Below, in pieces: positions 47,468 to 54,246 of a stretch of DNA of 54,246 bases. The position numbers were made by a program, and so were the translations under genes. The notes below the pieces were generated by a model, which had not been told where the DNA came from, did not search any database, and saw only the letters and a program-made list of their open reading frames with translations. The stretch's first letter is position 1. Each line of letters starts with the position of its first letter. Origin of the DNA: an uncultured Campylobacterales bacterium (lineage in GTDB: Bacteria > Campylobacterota > Campylobacteria > Campylobacterales > Sulfurimonadaceae); contig CAITKP010000041.1 of the NCBI GenBank assembly GCA_903892995.1, forward strand, positions 1-54,246, written 5' to 3'.

Positions 47468-48091
47468 ATGCCGCAGCTCGATCCTCTCATTTTTGTTGAT
47501 ATTCTGGGCATTATCGCTTTTACAATTAGTGGATTTCTGGTTGGTGCGAGAAATCATCTTGATATCTTAGGACTTATGATCGCCGCTTCACTTACTGCAT
47601 TGGGCGGTGGGATCGTACGAGATACAATCCTCAGTGTCACCCCGTTTGCTTTTAAAACACTCTATCCCGCAACTGCGCTTTTGATTGTTATCTTTTTATC
47701 ATTTGTCTTTAAAATACACAGATTTGACTCTTTAGAAAAACGGTGGCTATTTGTGATCAGCGACACCATCGGGCTTGTGGCATTTAGTATCACTGGCGCT
47801 CTTTTAGCTTTACATGGTGGGTATAACTTTTTTGGAGTGATAATCCTTAGTTTCATTACCGCGATGGGCGGAGGTGTGATACGAGATATCCTTATAAACC
47901 AAGTCCCTGCCATTCTTATCAGTGACTTTTACGGTTCCATCTCCGTCATCGTTTCTTTGCTTTTACTACTCTTGCATGTAAGCAATTTTTTAAATCAAAC
48001 AAGCATACTCTTGGTCGCAATTTTTTCTATCGCCCTTCGACTTTTAGCATATAAACGCAAATGGCATTTGCCAAAACTGACAAATTTTTAA
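47468..48091 (+). CDS. TRIC/UPF0126-type membrane channel protein
   Basis: This 207-residue protein has seven predicted membrane helices arranged as two homologous halves, each with the signature GGGxxRD (ALGGGIVRD and AMGGGVIRD). Bacterial homologues belong to the trimeric intracellular cation channel family, also annotated as YadS/UPF0126 or glycine transporters; the substrate is not certain. It directly follows the hexapeptide gene. It is the last chromosomal gene before the transposon region, so its 3' side is the apparent insertion point. Confidence 0.85.
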   Translation: MPQLDPLIFVDILGIIAFTISGFLVGARNHLDILGLMIAASLTALGGGIVRDTILSVTPFAFKTLYPATALLIVIFLSFVFKIHRFDSLEKRWLFVISDTIGLVAFSITGALLALHGGYNFFGVIILSFITAMGGGVIRDILINQVPAILISDFYGSISVIVSLLLLLLHVSNFLNQTSILLVAIFSIALRLLAYKRKWHLPKLTNF

Positions 48092-48269
48092 TGCAAGATA
48101 CATAAAATAACGTTTATACATATAAGTTACACTACTTTACAATTTAATCTATTTTCTAAAAATAAATGTTATTAAAAATACTAAATAAAGTGAATTTATT
48201 TAATTTTATAGTAATTAATGTTATTAAATTTGCATGAAAAATAATTATTTATTTTGATATAATTATTTT
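48092..48269. other. AT-rich gap, probable tnsA-side transposon end
   Basis: This 178-base stretch between the TRIC gene and tnsA is extremely AT-rich. It contains the word AATGTTATTAAA twice in direct orientation (48165-48176 and 48217-48228), 52 bases apart, each in a wider AT-rich match. Tn7-like elements place repeated TnsB sites next to tnsA, so these may be such sites, but they are only 12 bases long. The exact transposon boundary and any target duplication cannot be located from this side alone. Confidence 0.35.
48258..48263 (+). promoter_or_regulatory. -10 box TATAAT of tnsA, probable leaderless start
   Basis: TTTTGATATAATTATTTT is followed directly by the ATG at 48270, leaving six bases, so the expected transcription start falls on the start codon. 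There is no Shine-Dalgarno sequence before tnsA. Confidence 0.5.
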
Positions 48270-48917
48270 ATGCCAGTCAGAAAAATTAAAAAGAGCTACA
48301 TTTCTTGTGTTGGATATTTTAAAAGCTATAAGAACAATAAACAGTTAGCTTTTGAATCCATACTAGAAAGAGATTTCTTTACGCTGTTAGAGTTTGATAG
48401 AAACGTTGTTGAATATGAAGAACAGCCGTTGAAGCTCAAATATATGTTAAAAGCTAAAAATACAAGATATACCCCTGATGTATTGGTTATATACAAAGAC
48501 TACTCTAAAAAAATATTTGAAGTTAAATATCAAAGTGATATAGATTCAGATCCAGAGTTACAGCATAAGATATCTATTTTAAAAGAAGAGATTGCTCGAC
48601 AGATGTCAATTCCTTTTGACACATTTACAGATACACAAATAGATAAAATATATTTTAGAAACTGTGTTTTTCTTTATAAAAATGCTTTTATACCTAAGAA
48701 CGATGTTATAACCTCCAAAGTGCTGGATGGACTTAACGATCTTTCTGCTTCTATATCTATTAAATCATTTTTGGAACTTTTATCAAAAAACCAAACTGAA
48801 CAATTACGGATTCTTCCTTATCTTTGGCATGAAATATTTAAAAACACCTCTCTTGTTGATATGCAACAACCGCTGACCATGTCCACTCCAATACAAATAA
48901 GGGGGCATAGTGAGTAA
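48270..48917 (+). CDS. tnsA: TnsA-like transposon endonuclease
   Basis: This 215-residue protein of the TnsA restriction-endonuclease-like family makes the 5' cuts that let Tn7-type elements move by cut-and-paste. The active-site pattern is E33 (FESILERDF), D70 (RYTPDVLV) and the E84-x-K86 pair (FEVKY), followed by a helical C-terminal domain that would contact TnsB/TnsC. Its presence separates this element from TnsA-less types such as Tn5053 or V-K CAST elements. It overlaps tnsB by eight bases. Confidence 0.87.
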   Translation: MPVRKIKKSYISCVGYFKSYKNNKQLAFESILERDFFTLLEFDRNVVEYEEQPLKLKYMLKAKNTRYTPDVLVIYKDYSKKIFEVKYQSDIDSDPELQHKISILKEEIARQMSIPFDTFTDTQIDKIYFRNCVFLYKNAFIPKNDVITSKVLDGLNDLSASISIKSFLELLSKNQTEQLRILPYLWHEIFKNTSLVDMQQPLTMSTPIQIRGHSE

Positions 48918-50766
48918 GCTAAATCTTTCAATAGGTTCAAAAGTTTTTTACAATAACACAGAATATATAATTGTCAGAACAGTTGATTTTCATACACTCT
49001 CAATTGCTCCAGCAGACAATAAAAATGAAATAATCAATGTTGACATAAAAGATCTCTCTTCCAAACGCAAAGAAGAAAAAGTGCAGCTTGATACCTATAG
49101 CGATGCAGAGTGGGATGAAGCTAAAAAGAAATATGAAGCCATTAAAGACCTTGTTTTTAGACAAAAAAGCAGAGAGGAAGTTGAGGAAGTCGCATCAAAG
49201 TGCAATGTTGCAGCGATGACAATATATCGCTGGATAAAAACTTATGAACAGTCAGAAAAAATCAGCTCACTTATCTCAAGCAAGCATAAACGCGGTAAGA
49301 AAGGAAGCCGTCTCGACTCTGTACCAGATAAAGTCATAGAAGATGTTATTGAAGAGCTCTATCTGACCAAACAAAGAATCGGTTTTCCAAAAATATACGA
49401 AACAATCAAAGCCGAATGCAAAAAGCTCAACATCATTCCTCCGCATGAAAATACCGTCCGAAACAGAATAAAAGCGATCGATCCTAAGTTTGCCATGAAA
49501 AAACGGTTTAGTGCAAAAAAGGCAAATGAGAAATATGGCAATTTCGAGGGAGAGTACCCTGAAGGAAACTTTCCTCTTGAAGTTTACCAGATAGACCACA
49601 CACCGCTTGATATCATACTTGTAGATTCAATATCCAGAAAACCAATAGGCAGACCTTACCTAACACTTGCGCTTGACGTATACTCCAGAATGATCGCAGG
49701 GTTTTACTTGTCCTTGCAGGCACCGGGATATTTCAGTGTCAGCCAATGCCTCTATAATGCTTTTTTGCCAAAAGATGACTTTCTCAAAGAACATGGTGTC
49801 AAAGGCGAATGGGAAATCTACGGAATTCCGTCCAAATATGCGGTTGACAACGGCGCCGATCTAATTGGTCTTGATATGCAAAGAGTATGTGACGAATTTA
49901 GTATGACAATGGTAAGACGACCTGTAGGAAGACCGCAGTTTGGAGCTCACGTCGAACGTGTTTTTGGAACGATCAACAAAGAAGTACATAATCTCCCGGG
50001 GAGTACATTTTCCAGTGTTGCTGAAAAAGCCGAATACGATTCCATAAAAAATGCCGCTTTTACCCTTGAAGATATGACACAGTGGCTTACGGAATTTATA
50101 GTCAACAAGTATCACAATCGCATCCATCACGGTATAGGAATGACTCCAAAACAAAAATACCGTTTGGGAGTCTTTGGAGATGATGAACATCCGGGTAGTG
50201 GTTTACCGCCGATCATAGAGGATAAAGAGTCCATTAAAATAGCTCTCTTACCGACATTTTACAGAACCGTGCAAAAAGACGGTATGACCCTTGACGGTAT
50301 CACTTACTATTCGGATGTTCTGAGAACTTGGATAAACAGAGAAGATGAGCAAGGAAACAAACTGAAATTCAAAATAAAAAGAGATCCTCTCAGTATCCAA
50401 AAACTTTACTTCTTTGATCCAGAGCTCAAAGAGTATTTTGAACTACACTATAGGAAACTTCATGCTCCGGATATGACAATTTGGGATCTGTATGCCTCAA
50501 AAAGATATCTAAAAGAACATAGTATCAAAGATACAACCGAAGATGATCTTTTTGACGCTTACGAACGACTCTCACATATAGAACAACAGGCAAAAGAGAA
50601 AACAGCCAAACATAAAATGCGAAAAAGCAAAATGCCAAAAATGAGCAATATCAAATCAAAAAGTAAAACCGAACCTCCTGCTTCAAAAGAAAAAGAGACT
50701 AAACAAGCCGATGATGTTTTTAATGACTTATTTGACAATATCGAAACCTTTAATATCAAAGAGTAA
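48910..50766 (+). CDS. tnsB: TnsB-like DDE transposase
   Basis: This 618-residue transposase is responsible for 3' strand cutting and joining. It has N-terminal helix-turn-helix segments (EEVASKCNVAAMTIYRWIK at about 92-110), an RNase H-fold core with the DD(35)E triad D229 (YQIDHTPLD), D313 (YAVDNGAD) and E349 (GAHVERVFGT), a beta-barrel domain, and a Lys-rich C-terminal tail that would bind TnsC. The start is GTG behind AAGGGGG, overlapping tnsA. The triad is intact, so it is probably active. Confidence 0.93.
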   Translation: MSKLNLSIGSKVFYNNTEYIIVRTVDFHTLSIAPADNKNEIINVDIKDLSSKRKEEKVQLDTYSDAEWDEAKKKYEAIKDLVFRQKSREEVEEVASKCNVAAMTIYRWIKTYEQSEKISSLISSKHKRGKKGSRLDSVPDKVIEDVIEELYLTKQRIGFPKIYETIKAECKKLNIIPPHENTVRNRIKAIDPKFAMKKRFSAKKANEKYGNFEGEYPEGNFPLEVYQIDHTPLDIILVDSISRKPIGRPYLTLALDVYSRMIAGFYLSLQAPGYFSVSQCLYNAFLPKDDFLKEHGVKGEWEIYGIPSKYAVDNGADLIGLDMQRVCDEFSMTMVRRPVGRPQFGAHVERVFGTINKEVHNLPGSTFSSVAEKAEYDSIKNAAFTLEDMTQWLTEFIVNKYHNRIHHGIGMTPKQKYRLGVFGDDEHPGSGLPPIIEDKESIKIALLPTFYRTVQKDGMTLDGITYYSDVLRTWINREDEQGNKLKFKIKRDPLSIQKLYFFDPELKEYFELHYRKLHAPDMTIWDLYASKRYLKEHSIKDTTEDDLFDAYERLSHIEQQAKEKTAKHKMRKSKMPKMSNIKSKSKTEPPASKEKETKQADDVFNDLFDNIETFNIKE

Positions 50767-50769
50767 TGC

Positions 50770-51710
50770 ATGCATATTGAACTGACAGAAGAAACCCTAA
50801 AGATGCTTAATAGCTCTGACGAAGAGAGAATCAAATACATCAATCAGGAATACTGGATCGACTACCCTATCGCTCAAAATATTTTGAAAAAGATGGAAGA
50901 TATCTATAATTTCGGTTACGGAAAAACGAGATATATAAGTATATTGTTGGTTGGCGGAAGCAACAACGGTAAGACTTCCCTTCTCAAACAGTTTTTAGAG
51001 AAACATCCACCATATGACTATAACATTGAAGGCGAACAGCCTGAGTGGATCACAGATGAGTTCTTTGACAAATACACCGGCATCGGCAGACCTGTGCTTT
51101 ATGCCATATCACCAACTGAACCGAGTGAAAGCAGGCTCTACAGTATTATCTTAGAGCAATTGAATATACCCTATAAAACGCGGGACTCTTTGGATGTAAA
51201 AGCAAAACTAGTTGAGTATTACCTCAGAGCGCTCAATGTCAGAGTTCTTATCATCGATGAGATCCACAATATTCTTAATGGGTCGCCTGCCAGACAGAAA
51301 CAGATCATGAGTGCTATAAGAGATTTAAGCAGTAAGTTGACAATGCCTGTCATATTAGCAGGTGTCAAAGAGGCTTTGCGTGCAGTTAATACAGAAGATC
51401 AGATCAGCAGTAGATATCGACCTGAATATCTTACCAAATGGAAGATGGATAAAGACTATATCAGTCTGTTGGCTACTACAATCAGCAAACTACCACTAAA
51501 AAACAATCCACTATTCTCAATACGAACGATGCACAAGAGATTCTTGAGCTATGCAACGGATATATTGGTGAGATCGTAAATCTTATTATAGCAGCTGCTG
51601 TTTATGCTATACAAACAGGCAGTGAAAGAATTACTATAAAAGAGATCAAAGAATGTGGGTTTAACACCCTGCAAAATATCCATAAGACTATGAATTTAAA
51701 AGACATATGA
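50770..51710 (+). CDS. tnsC: TnsC/TniB-like AAA+ ATPase, reading frame shifted near the C-terminus
   Basis: This is the target-selection ATPase that links TniQ to TnsB. Walker A is GGSNNGKTS (62-70) and Walker B VLIIDEIHN (about 159-167). The initial frame stops at 51577-51579 after 269 codons, with a family-unlike tail. From 51504 the -1 frame continues QSTILNTNDAQEILELCNG and YIGEIVNLIIAAAVYAI, the normal end of this family, to TGA at 51708-51710, overlapping the tniQ ATG (ATGA). The switch falls at A AAA AAC (51498-51504) in phase with the first frame. Product by -1 shift: 313 residues. Programmed frameshifting, a one-base loss or a sequence error are all possible. Confidence 0.85.
51498..51504 (+). 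promoter_or_regulatory. A AAA AAC slippery heptamer in tnsC
   Basis: The zero-frame codons are CTA AAA AAC, giving the X XXY YYZ arrangement required for a tandem -1 slip. The frame change needed to restore the TnsC C-terminus is exactly -1 at this point. A small hairpin (CAAGA/TCTTG, 51533-51545) lies about 29 bases downstream, further than usual stimulators. Confidence 0.5.
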
Positions 51711-52840
51711 TAAAAAAGATAAAGTTTCCTGAGCTAAAAAATGAAAACTTTACGATCGTGCCAATCCCTTTTGCGGATGAATTACTTTCATCATGGATTG
51801 TCCGCACTGCATATGCACACAAGACACATCCTCATACTTTCGTCAACCAGTATCTTAATTACAGACCATACTCTTTTTTCCTAACAGAAAGCGATATCAC
51901 CTTAGATAAAACTATGATCAAAATCATCGAAGAAAAAAGTCATCATAAAATCGATGTTCATTCTCTGATGCTAACAACGTACTCCGGATTTCTTCAGGAA
52001 AATATCTATGAGAACAACCCGACTATATTTTTTACCCATCAAAAATACTGTTCAGTCTGTTTGCGTGAAGACAAAGTACCTTATTTTAGAAAAACGTGGC
52101 GAGTAGTTTTTTACAACATTTGTCATACACATCAATGCCGTCTATATGAGTATTGTCCTTCTTGTAAAACAAATCTTGATATCTCCAAGATGTATGAGAA
52201 CGAACTACCTTACACACACTGTCATCACTGTGGTTTTGAACTAAAAAAAGGAAGAAAACTGCCAATCCATAAAAAGTATATTTCAAGTCTTGAATATCAA
52301 AATAAGATTTTTAGAGTTATACACGATGGGTACATTCAGCTTGGAGAAACTTCTATCTACTCATTTTTATTTTTTGAAATTTTCTCAAAACTTTCCAAGC
52401 TCATTCTACTCAATAAAAAACATGTTTTTATCAATAAACATCCCTTGTTTTCTCTCATCAAAAATGCAAAACAACAAAATGTTAACCACCCTATATTCAA
52501 AAAAATAGATGCAAAAGCACAATCGGGACTTTTTGGATTGATAATCTACATCTTCGATGATTTTCCACATAATTTAGAAAGTTATATACTTCAAAACAAG
52601 CTTACATACTACAACATGACCACGAAAGTGCCATATATACCGTTTTGGTATGAAACAACTGTGAATGCAATTTCTCCCCAATATCTGCCACACAGTATGA
52701 TGGTTACAAAAGAAGAAGTTGAATATGCAAAACAATATCTGATGTCTATTGGAAAAGCCATCAACAAAGTCAATCTGACACTTTTATTTGGATGTAACTT
52801 TTACAGTAAAGACAATAATTTGCACTTCTATTTAAACTAA
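51707..52840 (+). CDS. tniQ: TniQ/TnsD-family target-selector protein
   Basis: This 377-residue protein has the TniQ opening PIPFADELLSSWIVRTA and a zinc-binding region with C115/C118 (CSVC), C139-H140/H142-C144, C150/C153 (CPSC) and C172/C175 (CHHC). In Tn7 the equivalent TnsD reads the attachment site; in CRISPR-associated elements a shorter TniQ docks on Cascade. This size is intermediate and no Cascade genes are present here, so direct DNA recognition by its C-terminal part is more likely. The ATG overlaps the -1 frame stop of tnsC. It lacks any neighbouring tnsE. Confidence 0.88.
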   Translation: MIKKIKFPELKNENFTIVPIPFADELLSSWIVRTAYAHKTHPHTFVNQYLNYRPYSFFLTESDITLDKTMIKIIEEKSHHKIDVHSLMLTTYSGFLQENIYENNPTIFFTHQKYCSVCLREDKVPYFRKTWRVVFYNICHTHQCRLYEYCPSCKTNLDISKMYENELPYTHCHHCGFELKKGRKLPIHKKYISSLEYQNKIFRVIHDGYIQLGETSIYSFLFFEIFSKLSKLILLNKKHVFINKHPLFSLIKNAKQQNVNHPIFKKIDAKAQSGLFGLIIYIFDDFPHNLESYILQNKLTYYNMTTKVPYIPFWYETTVNAISPQYLPHSMMVTKEEVEYAKQYLMSIGKAINKVNLTLLFGCNFYSKDNNLHFYLN

Positions 52841-53029
52841 CGTCCGTATACACCGAAAATATATTCGGGCAGTCAGCCGATATTTACCATAGAACCCATC
52901 ACAGGTCATCTCAAATCAAATTACAAATTATCAAGAAACAATCTTAAAAGATTTATCAAATAAAGATCAACCTGCTGCTAACAGTAACTACTTGGAATCC
53001 AAAAAAGTGGATGAATATCTCCTTTTTTA
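52841..53029 (+). pseudogene. Decayed C-terminal remnant of an IS5-type transposase
   Basis: Directly after the tniQ stop, an open stretch reads IEPITGHLKSNYKLSRNNLK, which matches the C-terminal IEPIIGHLK motif of IS5-group DDE transposases. A further fragment in another frame reads NLLLTVTTWNPKKWMN, the typical ending of the same family. At least one stop and frame changes separate them, so it is dead. Only the tail of the gene remains; its 5' part is absent or was replaced. Confidence 0.7.
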
Positions 53030-53431
53030 GGTCAAGCACGGCTTCTCTTGTTGGTAGCACACAGATAATAAAAAGAAAGAAGCATTTGTGAAGCTATTGA
53101 CTTTGAAAATCTCTATGGAATTCTCAAGATATAGTATAGCTTAGTTTTTCAGAAGCGACTATATAAGTTTGAAGTTAAATTTTCAGACAAATTTATTGAA
53201 GATATAAGGGCGGCTTAAGTTTCAAAACGTAACTTTTTTTTGAAGGCAGAATGGACAAGGCTCTTAAGCTATGATACAATCTCATCAACTATCGGAGACT
53301 GACACGAAATTCTGAACACTCTCAAAACCGATTGACAAAAATCTCTCTTAGTGCTGTTAATGTTCAATTCTTTAATATTTTGTTCTCACAAATTGTTTTT
53401 TGAATGGGACATATTTTAAGTGTAAAAGATC
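53030..53431. other. Non-coding stretch with no identifiable gene
   Basis: This roughly 400-base stretch has stop codons in all frames at short intervals. Neither repeats of CRISPR size nor a tRNA or hairpin terminator is evident. It contains TTTTTTTTGAAGG and TTGTTTTTTGAATGG tracts and probably consists of insertion-sequence debris continuing from the IS5-type remnant. It separates the transposition operon from the oppositely oriented hsdS fragment. Confidence 0.6.
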
Positions 53432-54114
53432 TTAAATTTTATATTTACTAATTAAGTTTTCAATATTCTTTTTTATGGTTGCTAAAATTTCATATTCTTG
53501 ATAAATTTTATTTTGCATATCAATATCTATGTTCTCATTCATGTCTACTGGAATATCAACTTCTATATTAGCCATTTGTTCTTCATAAAGCATACCTTGT
53601 GCATCTTTTGCTACTACATGATTATAAACTATTGGCTGTAGCTTTTGTTTTGCCCATGCCAAATTCAACTCTAGCTTTGGAATTAAGACTCCGCAGTGGT
53701 CATTAGGATAAAATTCATAATCTCTATGAAACATAGTCCCACATTTAGCTCCGTCTTTAGTCCATGTTAAACACTCTTTATCAACATAAACCTTTTTGGA
53801 GTTCTTTTCTATATTTGTAAGCCATTTTCTATCCCCATACCAAGCTATACCTTCATTTCTTGTTTGAGAAGTAACGGCTGGAAAATCGCCTGAATTATTG
53901 TATATGTCGTTTTGTGTAATTCTAAGACCTGAAGTAATGTCAAATAGTTCTTTCATTAAAAAGCTTTTACTTTTTGAAATAATTTTTTTACTAATTTGAG
54001 TATTTACTTTTTCTAAAACACTATTTAACAAATTAAGCTTATTCATTCTTATATTGAATTCTTTAACTAGTTTGTCTTGTAAAGTTATATCAATAATATC
54101 AACTTCAATATTAT
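53432..54114 (-). pseudogene. N-terminally truncated type I restriction specificity subunit (HsdS) fragment
   Basis: The about 227 residues contain a coiled-coil spacer (KLVKEFNIRMNKLNLLNSVL), a target-recognition domain (MKELFDITSGLRITQNDIY, then YDGDRKW-like AWYGDRKWLTN and NDHCGVLIPKL) and a closing conserved helix (IYQEYEILATIKKNIENLI). A full HsdS has two such halves; the first recognition domain is missing. The frame opens at ATG 54127, but its first four codons come from the adjacent repeat element, so the gene is broken at about 54114. No hsdM or hsdR is visible. Confidence 0.75.
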
Positions 54115-54246
54115 TGTCCGCGCGCATCCAACTTGGCCACCCCGCGCATTTGCATTTGGCCAGCTAACGCATTATTACTTGGCCACCTCACGCATCCGTT
54201 ATTTGGCCGGCTGATAGATAAAAATGCGCGGCTAAGTTACCATTAA
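54115..54246 (+). mobile_element. Probable insertion-sequence end with TTGGCC repeat array (IS21-like), runs off the window
   Basis: TTGGCC occurs at 54133, 54156, 54179 and 54203, a 23-24 base period. Each copy continues to a (G/A)CGCAT word, for example TTGGCCACCCCGCGCAT and TTGGCCACCTCACGCAT. A truncated first copy TGTCCGCGCGCAT starts at 54115, with TG as the possible terminal dinucleotide. IS21-family elements begin with TG and carry multiple internal repeats of this kind before istA. No transposase is visible because the window ends, so the family is an inference. The GC-rich composition differs sharply from the surroundings. Confidence 0.5.

Noticed and set aside
52841-53431. CRISPR array or CRISPR-associated transposon cargo
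   Set aside because: No repeats of 25-40 bases with regular spacers and no cas genes are visible next to tniQ.
54115-54246. TTGGCC array as the distal end of the Tn7-like element
   Set aside because: Four contiguous repeats resemble a Tn7 right end, but the same word does not occur on the tnsA side (48092-48269), and both ends must share TnsB sites.

Overview
The window reads as the chromosome of a Campylobacterota (epsilonproteobacterial) bacterium, most like Sulfurimonas or a close relative. This rests on gene content and order: gap-pgk-tpiA-fabI, rpsP-KH-rimM-trmD-rplS, truB-csrA-ispE-smpB, leuS-lptE, a short Mfd, AT-rich DNA and TATAAT -10 boxes. No database was searched, so the genus is an inference.

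Layout. 1-4.8 kb: the 3' part of tRNA-Glu, a hypothetical protein, a CZB-type chemoreceptor, a periplasmic rhodanese and a membrane diguanylate cyclase. 4.8-9.5 kb: a small accessory patch with four toxin-antitoxin (TA) modules (RelE-like, BrnT/BrnA, RelE-like, MazEF) around a major porin and a lipoprotein. It also holds a duplicated repeat whose core is inverted, and unlisted micro-genes for single-pass membrane peptides. 9.6-48.1 kb: dense housekeeping DNA, including fatty-acid synthesis, triose-phosphate glycolysis, NAD synthesis, ribosome silencing, transcription-coupled repair, folate, LPS export, leucyl-tRNA synthetase, the Sec accessory complex YajC-SecD-SecF, lipoprotein acylation, cysteine synthesis, a UvrD helicase, truB-csrA-ispE-smpB, the rpsP-rplS operon, ffh, Kdo transferase, polyphosphate kinase and a TRIC-type channel. 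48.1-54.2 kb: a mobile region with a Tn7-like transposition operon (tnsA, tnsB, a frameshifted tnsC, tniQ), a decayed IS5-type transposase tail, an N-terminally truncated type I restriction specificity subunit, and an array of TTGGCC repeats that looks like the end of another insertion sequence running off the window.

Points that stand out. (1) The palindrome TACATGTA, usually as TTACATGTAA, occurs 26 times by eye in the first 47.2 kb, always inside genes and in two different translation frames, and never in the transposon region. It behaves like a genome-wide iterated DNA signal. (2) The tnsC reading frame breaks exactly at an in-phase A AAA AAC slippery heptamer. The -1 frame restores a normal C-terminus and an ATGA junction with tniQ. 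(3) Two unrelated TA operons each end in a 27-28 residue hydrophobic peptide sharing an LxYGAY(E/Q)L ending, a possible third component. (4) The two sequences just upstream of the first two TA operons match directly at their flanks but are inverted in a 30-bp core.

Most genes are packed with 4-bp or slightly larger overlaps. I saw no CRISPR array, phage genes or rRNA.
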